Positions 31,918-40,546 of a stretch of 63,178 nucleotides of DNA are shown piece after piece (the stretch's first letter is position 1; each line of letters opens with the position of its first letter). Under the pieces are notes generated by a model. The model saw only the letters and a program-made list of their open reading frames with translations, had not been told where the DNA came from and did no database searches. The stretch is from an uncultured Clostridia bacterium (GTDB taxonomy: Bacteria > Bacillota > Clostridia > Oscillospirales > Ruminococcaceae), in the NCBI GenBank assembly GCA_947625375.1, contig CANQOC010000014.1:1-63178 (forward strand), given 5' to 3'. A program made the position numbers and the translations under genes.

Positions 31918-34528
31918 ATGCCCTTCTCCCTCCCCCAATCGCTCTCACCACTCCCGCGGCGAGCGGCACTGCCGCGGCGAATATCACCGCCGGGAGGAGC
32001 ATTACCGGTTCGAGCGCGGCGGTCTGCATGACTGCGCAGAGCGGCTTCCACCAGATACAGGCGGCGGTGACGCCGGCGGATATCGCCGCTGAAACAAGCA
32101 GGGCGGGGTTGCCGAACGGGTTCATCGAAAACACCGACTTCTTCTCGCTGCGGCACTCGAAGACGTGAATCAGCTGCGACAGGATAAGAGTGACGAGCGC
32201 CGAGGTCCGCGCCGCCGGAAGGTCATACCCCAGCCTTAGCACATAAGCGAAGCACCCGAGCGTGCACGCGCCAATCAGCAGTCCGCGCACCGCAATCCTC
32301 AGCCAAAGACCCCCGCCGGCAAAGCTCCCCGAAAAGTCCTTCGGCTTTTGCTCCATAATCCCGTCCTCGGTTTTTTCGAGACCGAGTGCCACCGCCGGCA
32401 GTCCGTCGGTGACAAGGTTCACGAGCAGAATCTGCGTCGGAAGAAGCACCACCGGCATTCCGAGCAGTATCGACAGAAACATCACCATGACCTCGCCAAT
32501 GTTGCAGGAGATAAGATACCTGACCAACTTTCTTATGTTCGAGAAGACCGTCCGCCCCTGTCTGACCGCGAGACAAAGCGTCGAAAAGTCGTCGTCCAAA
32601 AGGATTATGTCCGCCGCCTGCTTGCAGACGTCGGTGCCGGTCTTTCCCATCGCGACGCCGATGTCCGCCGCCTTTACCGCCGGTGCGTCGTTCACCCCGT
32701 CGCCGGTCATCGCGACCGTCTGCCCCCGGGCCTTAAGCGCGTTGACTATCCTCAGCTTATCCGACGGACTGACCCTTGCGTAGACGGCGATTCCGTCCGA
32801 CGCTCTCGAAAGCTCCCGGTCGCTCATTCCGTCGAGCTCTTCCTTTGAAATCGCCCGCGCGCCGCCCTTTAAAATCCCGACCTCCTTCGCGACCGCCTTT
32901 GCCGTATGAAGATGGTCGCCGGTAATCATGACGACGCGTATTCCCGCTTTCTGACACTCCCTGACCGAGCGCACCGCCTCTTCCCTCGGCGCGTCAAACA
33001 TTCCCGTCAGTCCCAAAAAGACCGTCTCGCCGCCTTCGGATTTCGCCATCGCGAGGATCCTCAGCGCTCCGTCCGCCATCTCTTCCGCCTTGGCGATAAT
33101 CTCTTTGCGACCCTCTCTCCCGAGCCGCTCGACGCCGTTTTTGGTCAAAATGTGCGTACATTCGCCGATGACGACGTCCGGCGCGCCCTTGATGAACGTC
33201 TTCTCCCTTCCGCCGACTCTCACCAAAACGCTCATCCGCTTCGTCTCGCTGTCAAAGGGTATTTCGGACAGCCTCGCCGCGCCCTCGGCCTCAATCATAC
33301 CCGCGACGCCGCATTTTTCGGCCGCAATCAGGAGAGCCGCCTCGGTCGGGTCGCCGAAGACGTCGAACCGCCCGCGGTTTTTCCTCTCCCGCGCCCTTTC
33401 CGAGTCAATCGGAACAATCCTCGCGTTATTGCAGAGCACTGCGCACCTCAGCGCCTCGGCCGCCGCGGCGTTCGGCTTTGCCTCCTCGCCGTCGAGCATG
33501 ACCTTTCCCCGGCTCGAATACCCCGACCCCGTGAGCGAATAGTCGCACCCTCCGGCATATATCCGCGTCACGGTCATTCTGTTTTCGGTGAGCGTCCCGG
33601 TCTTGTCGGTGCAAATTACTGTTGTACAGCCGAGCGTTTCGACCGAATGGAGCCTGTGCACAAGCGCGTTTTGCTTCAACATTCTCCGCACGGCCAGCGC
33701 AAGCGCAATCGTCACCGTCGCCGGAAGACCCTCGGGAATCGCCGCAATCGCAATCGTGATGCCGGTCATAAGCATGTCAAACAGCGGCTCGCCGCGAAGA
33801 ATTCCCGCGAGCGCCACGAGCGCGCAGACCGCGATGCAAATCGCACAGAGCGCCCCGCCGAGCTTCGACAGCTTTTTCTGGAGCGGAGTTTTCCCGTACT
33901 CCTCGCCGCCGAGCATACCCGAGACCCGCCCCATCTGTGTGTCCGGACCGGTCAGGACGGCTTCACAGACCGCGCTCCCGCGCAGGACCGACGTCCCCAT
34001 ATAGACCATTCCTGCCTGCGACGGAAGCGAGACGTCCTCGCCCGAGAATACGTCCTTTTTTACCGCCCCGGACTCGCCGGTGAGAATCGATTCGTCGCAC
34101 CCGAGACCTCCCGCCTCGAGGATTTTTCCGTCGGCGGGAATCCTGTCCCCGGCCTCGATGACGAATATGTCCCCGACTGCAACACCGGCGGCGTCGATTT
34201 CCCTCGGCTTTCCGTCGCGGATAACCCTTGCCGTCGGCGCGGTCATCTTTTCGAGCGCCTCGAGTGTCTTTTCGGTGCGGTATTCCTGAATGAACCCGAG
34301 GACCGCGTCCATCAGCACAATCGCGACGATAGTCAGCGCGTCATAGATTTCGCCCATAAACGCCGAAACCGCCGTCGCCGCAAGCAGAATCATGACCATG
34401 ACGTCGCGAAACTGCCCCGCGAATATTCTCAACGCGCCCGGGCGCTTTTTCGCCTCAAGACGGTTCTCGCCGTGCTCTTTCAAAAGCTCCGCCGCCCTCT
34501 GTTCGCTCAGTCCCTTGTATTCAAGCAT
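31916..34528 (-). CDS. Cation-translocating P-type ATPase (P2 type, calcium-like)
   Basis: An 870-residue P-type ATPase that pumps cations at ATP's expense. TGES is at 150-153, the M4 motif IPEGLPA at 264-270, and the phosphorylated Asp308 lies in CTDKTGTLTENRM. KGAPDVV, MITGDHLHTAKAVA and TGDGVNDAPAVK complete the set. Ten membrane helices fit the SERCA/PMR1-like P2A group, so calcium (or manganese) export is likely. An inverted repeat and T run lie directly before the ATG and include the Shine-Dalgarno region. It is the last gene in a same-strand series after the flavin reductase-like gene. Confidence 0.92.
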   Translation of the reverse strand: MLEYKGLSEQRAAELLKEHGENRLEAKKRPGALRIFAGQFRDVMVMILLAATAVSAFMGEIYDALTIVAIVLMDAVLGFIQEYRTEKTLEALEKMTAPTARVIRDGKPREIDAAGVAVGDIFVIEAGDRIPADGKILEAGGLGCDESILTGESGAVKKDVFSGEDVSLPSQAGMVYMGTSVLRGSAVCEAVLTGPDTQMGRVSGMLGGEEYGKTPLQKKLSKLGGALCAICIAVCALVALAGILRGEPLFDMLMTGITIAIAAIPEGLPATVTIALALAVRRMLKQNALVHRLHSVETLGCTTVICTDKTGTLTENRMTVTRIYAGGCDYSLTGSGYSSRGKVMLDGEEAKPNAAAAEALRCAVLCNNARIVPIDSERARERKNRGRFDVFGDPTEAALLIAAEKCGVAGMIEAEGAARLSEIPFDSETKRMSVLVRVGGREKTFIKGAPDVVIGECTHILTKNGVERLGREGRKEIIAKAEEMADGALRILAMAKSEGGETVFLGLTGMFDAPREEAVRSVRECQKAGIRVVMITGDHLHTAKAVAKEVGILKGGARAISKEELDGMSDRELSRASDGIAVYARVSPSDKLRIVNALKARGQTVAMTGDGVNDAPAVKAADIGVAMGKTGTDVCKQAADIILLDDDFSTLCLAVRQGRTVFSNIRKLVRYLISCNIGEVMVMFLSILLGMPVVLLPTQILLVNLVTDGLPAVALGLEKTEDGIMEQKPKDFSGSFAGGGLWLRIAVRGLLIGACTLGCFAYVLRLGYDLPAARTSALVTLILSQLIHVFECRSEKKSVFSMNPFGNPALLVSAAISAGVTAACIWWKPLCAVMQTAALEPVMLLPAVIFAAAVPLAAGVVRAIGGGRRA

Positions 34529-34530
34529 AA

Positions 34531-34571
34531 AAAAACTCCCCTCATAGAATCCTCAGGACAATCTATGAGGG
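34531..34571 (-). promoter_or_regulatory. Terminator-like hairpin overlapping the ATPase ribosome binding site
   Basis: Minus strand: CCCTCATAGA (34571-34562) pairs perfectly with TCTATGAGGG (34548-34539), and the 3' arm runs into GGAG, seven T residues and the ATPase start ATG. It can terminate transcripts from the flavin reductase-like gene and would also hide the Shine-Dalgarno. Confidence 0.7.
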
Positions 34572-34582
34572 AAGTCCGCGTT

Positions 34583-35086
34583 TTATTCCGCAATATAAGC
34601 CTTGACTATTTCTCCGATATAAATTGTGTGAAGGTCCCTCGCGGGATAGTCGGCTTCGAGGACGCCTTTGTCGGCAAAGCTCTCCTCGGTCATCGGCTGT
34701 GAATAAAGCTTTCGGCAGACGAGAACGAGGTTCGCCTCCTCAAAGGTCACGCTCCCGTCGGTGAAGAGGGGAGTGATGCCGGCTTCGAGCGGCTTGTTGT
34801 GTTCCCTGCCCGAAACGCTGCCGCAAAGGCTCAGGGCCTTACGGTATCCGTTCGGGAAGAAGCTGAGTGTGAACATCTCTTCGCGGTCGACGAATTCCTT
34901 TGTATACCTCTGCGGGCGGATATAGCAGGTCGCGACCGGCTTGTTCCAAAGGATTCCGACGCCGCCCCACGACGCCGTCATGGTGTTAAAGCTGCCCTCA
35001 CGTCCCGCGCTTATAAGGCACCAGTCGCGCCCGATGCGCCCGAACGGGTTGAAGCTCAGGGACATAACGTCTGTTTCTTTAAGCAT
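34583..35086 (-). CDS. Flavin reductase-like, FMN-binding split-barrel protein
   Basis: A 167-residue protein of the flavin reductase-like family, which binds FMN in a split-barrel dimer. Landmarks are DWCLISAGREGSFNTMTASW (the flavin-contacting strand), YIRPQRYTKEFVD and FTLSFFPNGY. These proteins reduce or carry flavin; substrate unknown. AGGAGG lies six bases before the ATG. It follows the PRPP synthetase by 21 bases on the same strand. Confidence 0.85.
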   Translation of the reverse strand: MLKETDVMSLSFNPFGRIGRDWCLISAGREGSFNTMTASWGGVGILWNKPVATCYIRPQRYTKEFVDREEMFTLSFFPNGYRKALSLCGSVSGREHNKPLEAGITPLFTDGSVTFEEANLVLVCRKLYSQPMTEESFADKGVLEADYPARDLHTIYIGEIVKAYIAE

Positions 35087-35107
35087 AGTTCTCCTCCTGT
35101 TTCGGTC

Positions 35108-36265
35108 TTACTGAATGATATGCGAGTGTTCCTTAAGCAATTCCTTGATTTTTTCGTGCGGGTCCAATATGTCGCTGACCGACATGTCGTGATTCAGCGC
35201 CGCGACGAAATATGAGACGTATTTTGAGCAGTCGACGGTCCTGAACCATTCGCGCTCCGAAAGCTCAGGATAGAGATAGCTCAGGTTTGTTCCGTAAACT
35301 CCGTTAATCATTCCCTTTTCAAAGGCTTCGTCAAAAGGCGCGAGACCGTTCGTGAAAATCGGGTATGTCGCATAGGCGAAGATGCGGCGGGCGTTGCGCG
35401 CCTTAAGCTCGTGGGCGATGTCGAGGACCGAGTCTCCCGACGAAATAATGTCGTCGGCGATAAAGATGTCCTTCCCCGAGACGTCGTTCCCAAGGTATTC
35501 GTGCGCGACAATCGGGTTTCTTCCGTTCACGATTACCGAATAGTCGCGGCGCTTATAGAACATTCCGAGGTCGACTCCGAGCACCGAGGCATAATACATG
35601 TTCCGCGACATCGCGCCCTCGTCCGGCGACACGACCATAAACTTGTCCTTCGAGATTTCAAGGTCGGGGACGGTCTTTACAAGCGACTTAAGCACCTGAT
35701 ACGACGGAATGATGTTGTCGAATCCCATAAGCGGGACGGCGTTCTGTACCCTCGGGTCGTGCGCGTCGAAGGTGAGAATGTTCTCGACGCCCATCGACTG
35801 AAGCTCCTGGAGCATCCATGCGCAGTCGAGCGATTCGCGGTAGTTTCTCCTGTGCTGGCGACCGCCGTAGAGAATCGGCATAATCACGTTGATGCGGTGA
35901 GCCTTTCCGCCCGCCGCCTGAATGATTCGCTTAAGGTCCTGATAGTGGTCGTCCGGAGACATGTGATTTTCGTGACCGAACAGGGGATAGGTGCAGCTGT
36001 GATTGCCGGTGTCACAGATGATGAAAAGGTCGAGTCCTCTGACCGTGCTCTCGATAAGCGCCTTTGCGTCGCCCGATTGGAACCTCGGACAGCGGCAGGG
36101 GATAAGGAAGGTATCGATATCCTGTCCCGACTGCCTCGCCCATGTGACAAGATAGTCGTTGATTTTTGTGCCGAGCTCCTTTGCGCCGTCCATGGCGATT
36201 ATGCCGAGCGGCGCAACGCTGACCGTGGGATTGAAGACCTGTGCCGTCTTTCTGCGTTTTGTCAT
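35108..36265 (-). CDS. prs: Ribose-phosphate pyrophosphokinase (PRPP synthetase), long form
   Basis: A 385-residue PRPP synthetase, longer than the usual ~315. ATP-loop YGGRQHRRNYRESLDCAWML, LTFDAHDPRVQNAVP with the metal-binding His, VVSPDEGAM, and the PRPP loop FIADDIISSGDSVLD are in the family order. It makes PRPP from ribose-5-phosphate and ATP for nucleotide synthesis. Motifs differ from the classic YGYARQDRK and DTGGT forms, so this is a divergent class seen in Clostridia. A GGGAGG site precedes the ATG, with a short hairpin just before it. Confidence 0.88.
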   Translation of the reverse strand: MTKRRKTAQVFNPTVSVAPLGIIAMDGAKELGTKINDYLVTWARQSGQDIDTFLIPCRCPRFQSGDAKALIESTVRGLDLFIICDTGNHSCTYPLFGHENHMSPDDHYQDLKRIIQAAGGKAHRINVIMPILYGGRQHRRNYRESLDCAWMLQELQSMGVENILTFDAHDPRVQNAVPLMGFDNIIPSYQVLKSLVKTVPDLEISKDKFMVVSPDEGAMSRNMYYASVLGVDLGMFYKRRDYSVIVNGRNPIVAHEYLGNDVSGKDIFIADDIISSGDSVLDIAHELKARNARRIFAYATYPIFTNGLAPFDEAFEKGMINGVYGTNLSYLYPELSEREWFRTVDCSKYVSYFVAALNHDMSVSDILDPHEKIKELLKEHSHIIQ

Positions 36266-36347
36266 AAAAACCTCCCGCCCCTTTCGGGGTCTTTTTTATA
36301 TCGTTTGCCCCGACCTCCGGGACGGAAATACAAATCTTGGGAAAGGC

Positions 36348-37616
36348 TCAGAAATCCCGCTTTTTCTTTCTTGCGCGGTATACGTTCACGAAAATAGTCG
36401 CCGCGATGAGCGCCGCAAGGAACAGCGGCACGAACCAGACGTTCGACTCGCCGACCTTAAGTCCGGTCCAGAGCTCCTGCATATAAGCGTTCGCCGGCTC
36501 GCTGATGTTGATGAACACCTCGGTGTGCTCCGAAAGGAATTCGTCCGAGGGATATCTTCTCTCGTCCGCCTTGGCCTCGTCGTCCAAAAGCTCATAAGCC
36601 TGCGTCACCGGCGTCGAATATCCGACATAGTCGCAGTTCGCGAACGCAATCTCAGGCTCGCAGAGGAAGTTGATATAAGCCTCGGCCGCCTCAATGTGCT
36701 CGCTGTCGGCAGTCGTCGGGACGCAAATCGCGTCGACGAACCAGTTTGTGCCCTCTTTCGGAATGACAAATTCGAGGTCGGGGTTGTCGGCGCACATCGT
36801 GACCGCGTCGCCGACGTAATACGGAGCAATCGCCGCCGAGCCGCCCTCCATCTTGTCGAAAATTTCGTCCATAACGTAGCCTTGGACAATCTCTTTCTGT
36901 TCCCTTAGGAGGTCGGCGCAGTTTTCAAGCTCGCCGAAGTCCTCGGTATTAAGGCTGTAGCCGAGATATGCCTGTGCGATGCCGAATGCGTCGCGCGGGT
37001 TGTTGAACATAAGGATATCCCCGGCATAGTTTTCGTCCCAGAGCGCCGACCACGAGTCGATTTCGCCGTCGACCATCTTTGTGTTGTAGATGATGCAGAC
37101 CATTCCCCAGAGATAGGGGACCGAATACTCGTTTGTCGGGTCATACTGCGGGTTGATGAAGCTCGGCATGATGTTCGCGATGTTCGGAATGTTCCCGAAA
37201 TCGAGCTTTCTTAACATTCCCTCGTTAATCATCTTCGATATCATATAGTCCGAGGGGATTACGATGTCATATGTCGCGCCGCCGGAGAGGAGCTTTGAAT
37301 AAAGGGTCTCGTTCGAGGCGTATGTCTTATAGTTGACAGTGATTCCCGTCAGCGCCTCGAAGACCTCGTTTACGTCGAGGATTTCGTCGTCGTTCATCGA
37401 GAGGTATTCGCCCCAGTTCGCGACGTTTATCGTAAGCTCCTTTCCGTAAAATCTTCCGTAGTCATAGTCCGAGAACAGCTCGGGATCCATTCCGAAGCTC
37501 TCGAGGATTTCCTCGGTCGGTTCTCTCTTTTCGTCTTCGGCGGAGGCCGAATCACCGCAACCCGACAGTCCCATCAGCATCGCCGCGGCGATAAGAAGCG
37601 ATAAAAGCTTTTTCAT
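36348..37616 (-). CDS. potD: Spermidine/putrescine ABC transporter substrate-binding lipoprotein
   Basis: A 422-residue extracellular binding protein of the PotD/PotF family. The N-terminus is a lipoprotein signal ending LSGC with Cys20 as the lipidated residue. Landmarks such as ELTINVANWGEYL, DIVIPSDYMI and NWFVDAICVPTTA match polyamine-binding proteins. Unusually, the C-terminus has a membrane helix (VWFVPLFLAALIAATIFV, about 393-410) and a basic tail, so the protein may be anchored at both ends. It is last in potABCD and overlaps potC as ATGA. Confidence 0.9.
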   Translation of the reverse strand: MKKLLSLLIAAAMLMGLSGCGDSASAEDEKREPTEEILESFGMDPELFSDYDYGRFYGKELTINVANWGEYLSMNDDEILDVNEVFEALTGITVNYKTYASNETLYSKLLSGGATYDIVIPSDYMISKMINEGMLRKLDFGNIPNIANIMPSFINPQYDPTNEYSVPYLWGMVCIIYNTKMVDGEIDSWSALWDENYAGDILMFNNPRDAFGIAQAYLGYSLNTEDFGELENCADLLREQKEIVQGYVMDEIFDKMEGGSAAIAPYYVGDAVTMCADNPDLEFVIPKEGTNWFVDAICVPTTADSEHIEAAEAYINFLCEPEIAFANCDYVGYSTPVTQAYELLDDEAKADERRYPSDEFLSEHTEVFINISEPANAYMQELWTGLKVGESNVWFVPLFLAALIAATIFVNVYRARKKKRDF

Positions 37617-38443
37617 GCCCGCTCGCCCCCTTTGACTGCCGCGCGCGAAAGCGCGAGGTCGCGCCTCAGCTTTCTGTTTTCAAGCAGATTCCGGATAATC
37701 ATTATCGCGCAGACGATTAAAAAGATGATTGCCGAAAGCGCGTTGATTTTCGGCGAGACCTTGACCCTCGTCATCGACTCAATCGTGACCGCAAGGGTCT
37801 CGACGTTGGTGCCCGAGGTGAAATAGCTGACGACAAAGTCGTCGACCGAATAGGTCAGCGCCATAAGGAATCCGGAGAATATTCCGGGCATAATCTGCGG
37901 CACGACCGCCTTGAAGAACGCCTGCCTCGGGTTGCAGCCGAGGTCCTGCGCCGCTTCGATGATGCTCGGGTTGATTGCCCTCAGCTTCGGCAGGACGTTA
38001 TATATCACATAAGGCACGTCGAAGGATATGTGCGCCAGAATAAGCGTCGCAAAGCCGAACTTGAAGCCGGAGTGCATCACGAAGAAGTTGAAGAAAATCA
38101 TCAGCGAAACGCCCATGATAATCTCGGGGTTGATGACGGGGATATATGTCGCGCACATCAGGAAGGTGCGCCCGCCCTTTTTCATGTTGTTGATGCCGAT
38201 TGCCGCCATCGTCCCGAGAACCGTTGAAAGAACCGAGGCACAGACCGCGACGATAACCGTATTCATAAGCGCGGTAAGTATTCTCTCGTCCCTGAATAGG
38301 TCGGCATACCAGTGAAGAGTAAAGCCTGTCCAATTTGCCCTCGACTTCGACTGATTGAACGAGAAGACGATGAGAACGAGAATCGGAAGATAGAGGAATG
38401 TATAGACGATATACATATAGAGCTTTGAGGAAGTCTTTCTCAC
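37613..38443 (-). CDS. potC: Spermidine/putrescine ABC transporter permease PotC
   Basis: A 276-residue permease with six membrane helices; the EAA loop is IEAAQDLGCNPRQAFFKAVV, followed by PGIFSGFLMALTYSVDDFV. It forms the membrane channel with PotB. Start and stop overlap its neighbours by four bases on both sides. Confidence 0.93.
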   Translation of the reverse strand: MRKTSSKLYMYIVYTFLYLPILVLIVFSFNQSKSRANWTGFTLHWYADLFRDERILTALMNTVIVAVCASVLSTVLGTMAAIGINNMKKGGRTFLMCATYIPVINPEIIMGVSLMIFFNFFVMHSGFKFGFATLILAHISFDVPYVIYNVLPKLRAINPSIIEAAQDLGCNPRQAFFKAVVPQIMPGIFSGFLMALTYSVDDFVVSYFTSGTNVETLAVTIESMTRVKVSPKINALSAIIFLIVCAIMIIRNLLENRKLRRDLALSRAAVKGGERA

Positions 38444-39249
38444 AGTATAACCTCCTCTTCCGAGCCGAACTGATTAAAGAGGCTCATCATGAACATGACG
38501 ATAATCATAAGCACAAGCGCCATCGCCGAGCCGAGGTGCGGGTTATACGAGTTGCCCGAGAACTGCATCTCAATGATATCGCCGATGAGGTCGTTGGTGC
38601 CGCCGCCGAGCATGCGCGAGATGATGAACGTCGACACCGACGGTACAAAGACCGCGATTATTCCGGTCGATATTCCCGGCATGGACAGCGGGAGGAGAAT
38701 CTTCGTCACAAGCCGGACCTTATTCGACCCGAGGTCCTGCGCCGCTTCGACGACGCTCTGGTCAATCTTGACCATGACCGAATAGAGCGGGAGAATCATG
38801 AACGGAAGATAGTTATATACCATTCCGAGGATAACCGCCCCCGAGTTGTTAATCAGAGGATACGGGCCGAGACCGAATATTCCGAAAAGCTTGTTTATAA
38901 GTCCGTTCGGCTCCAAAAGGGTCATCCAGGCGTAGGTCCTTAAAAGGAAGTTTATCCACATCGGGACCATCAGGAGGACAATCAGCGTCGACTGATTTAT
39001 TTTGTTTGCGCGCGAGATGATATATGCCGCCGGAAAGGCGAGTATAAGGCAGATTATCGTTGCCACAATCGCGAAGAGAATCGAGCGGAAGAGCACCGAC
39101 ATGTATTCCGACATCGCGAAGATGTTGTCAAGGGTGAGCTTGCCGTCGGTATCGGTCATTGCGAACCACACGACCAGTCCGAGCGGGACGACGGTGAAAA
39201 TCAGCACCCAGACGACATAGGGTATTGCAAGAGCGCGTGAGGCCTTCAT
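38440..39249 (-). CDS. potB: Spermidine/putrescine ABC transporter permease PotB
   Basis: A 269-residue permease with six helices; EAA loop [20 protein letters not shown]. The start at 39249 is chosen because GGAGG is seven bases upstream and the ATG overlaps the potA stop as ATGA; the longer frame would begin well inside potA. Works with PotC, PotA and PotD to import polyamines. Confidence 0.93.
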   Translation of the reverse strand: MKASRALAIPYVVWVLIFTVVPLGLVVWFAMTDTDGKLTLDNIFAMSEYMSVLFRSILFAIVATIICLILAFPAAYIISRANKINQSTLIVLLMVPMWINFLLRTYAWMTLLEPNGLINKLFGIFGLGPYPLINNSGAVILGMVYNYLPFMILPLYSVMVKIDQSVVEAAQDLGSNKVRLVTKILLPLSMPGISTGIIAVFVPSVSTFIISRMLGGGTNDLIGDIIEMQFSGNSYNPHLGSAMALVLMIIVMFMMSLFNQFGSEEEVIL

Positions 39250-40295
39250 CTTATTGCCTCCGTCTTGTGCATGATGTGGATGTCCTCGGGAGTGATGTTC
39301 ATTCCGATGACCGAGCCTACCTCCTCGCTCCTGGTAGACTGTATAATCCACTTATATCCCGACGCGTCGACCGTAATCTCATAGTGAACGCCTTTAAAGA
39401 CGATGTTCTCGACAACGCCGACAATCGCGCCCTCTTCCTGCGGCACGACCTTGATGTCCTCGGGACGCACGACAACGTCGACGGGTTCGTTTGTGCGGAA
39501 TCCCTTGTCGACGCACTCGAAGCTCTTTCCTGCGAATTCAACGAGGAAGTCGCGCCTCATTATCCCGTCGATGATGTTCGACTCGCCGATAAAGTCGGCG
39601 ACAAAGGCGTTCTTCGGTTCGTTATAGATGTCCTGCGGAGTGCCGATCTGCTGAATCATGCCGTCTTTCATGACCACAACGGTGTCGGACATCGTAAGCG
39701 CCTCTTCTTGGTCATGAGTGACATAAATGAAAGTAATTTCCAAATCCTGCTGCATCCGCTTAAGCTCAATCTGCATATCCTTCCTGAGCTTAAGGTCCAA
39801 AGCGCCGAGAGGCTCGTCCAGAAGCAAAACCTTCGGACGGTTTACCAACGCCCTTGCGATGGCAATCCTCTGCTGCTGTCCGCCGGACAGCGAGTTTATG
39901 GAGCGCTTTTCATATCCCGGCATGTTTACAAGCTCGAGCATCTCCCCGACACGCTTTCTTATTTCTTCCTCGGGAAGCTTCTGAATCCTGAGTCCGAAAG
40001 CGATGTTTTCAAAGATGTTGAGGTGCGGAAACAGCGCGTACTTCTGAAATACGGTGTTGACCTGCCGCTTATGGGGAGGAAGATTTTTTATACTAACACC
40101 GTTAAAAAATAATTCACCGCTCGCCATTTCGGCAAAGCCCCCGATGATTCGCAGGGTTGTGGTCTTTCCGCAGCCCGACGGTCCCAGTAGAGTTACGAAC
40201 TGCTTGTCGATGATGTCGAGGCTGATGCTCTTGAGAATCTGTTGCCCGTCATACTCAACGACAGCGTTTCGCAAACTGATGATAGTATTTTCCAA
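39246..40295 (-). CDS. potA: Spermidine/putrescine ABC transporter ATP-binding protein
   Basis: A 349-residue ATPase. Walker [11 protein letters not shown]-loop [12 protein letters not shown], signature LSGGQQQR, Walker [13 protein letters not shown] and the H-loop [10 protein letters not shown] are intact. The C-terminal ~100 residues form a TOBE domain ([10 protein letters not shown]). First gene of potABCD with a promoter just upstream. Confidence 0.95.
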   Translation of the reverse strand: MENTIISLRNAVVEYDGQQILKSISLDIIDKQFVTLLGPSGCGKTTTLRIIGGFAEMASGELFFNGVSIKNLPPHKRQVNTVFQKYALFPHLNIFENIAFGLRIQKLPEEEIRKRVGEMLELVNMPGYEKRSINSLSGGQQQRIAIARALVNRPKVLLLDEPLGALDLKLRKDMQIELKRMQQDLEITFIYVTHDQEEALTMSDTVVVMKDGMIQQIGTPQDIYNEPKNAFVADFIGESNIIDGIMRRDFLVEFAGKSFECVDKGFRTNEPVDVVVRPEDIKVVPQEEGAIVGVVENIVFKGVHYEITVDASGYKWIIQSTRSEEVGSVIGMNITPEDIHIMHKTEAIR

Positions 40296-40352
40296 TTACT
40301 TTCTTTGTCTCCTTCTTTACATATTTTTTGGCAGACAGACTCCACCGCCTAC

Positions 40353-40381
40353 ATTATAGTATTTTTTTGACCTTTTTACAA
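40353..40381 (-). promoter_or_regulatory. Promoter of the pot operon
   Basis: Minus strand TTGTAA (40381-40376), 17 bases, TATAAT (40358-40353), in the divergent region shared with murD. Confidence 0.7.
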
Positions 40382-40472
40382 TAGCAAAACGAAGATTTTT
40401 CATTTCATACAAAAAACGACTTTTCGCAAAGACTTCTTTTTTAAATATATACAAATATTCCTTCTTCGGAGG

Positions 40473-40501
40473 TTGAAATTTCCGGCGGGATATTGTATAA
40501 T
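40473..40501 (+). promoter_or_regulatory. Promoter of murD
   Basis: TTGAAA (40473-40478), 17 bases, TATAAT (40496-40501), 45 bases before the start codon. Confidence 0.75.
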
Positions 40502-40546
40502 ATATCAGGTCTGTATTTCTGAATCCATTTTGAAAGGAAAATATAT

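Noticed and set aside
32906..34702. A 598-residue plus-strand frame opposite the P-type ATPase
   Set aside because: Arg/His-rich shadow of a certain gene, with no ribosome binding site or promoter.
36278..36290. A terminator between potD and prs
   Set aside because: The stem is only four base pairs (CCCC-TTTC-GGGG) and on the coding strand lacks a proper T tail.
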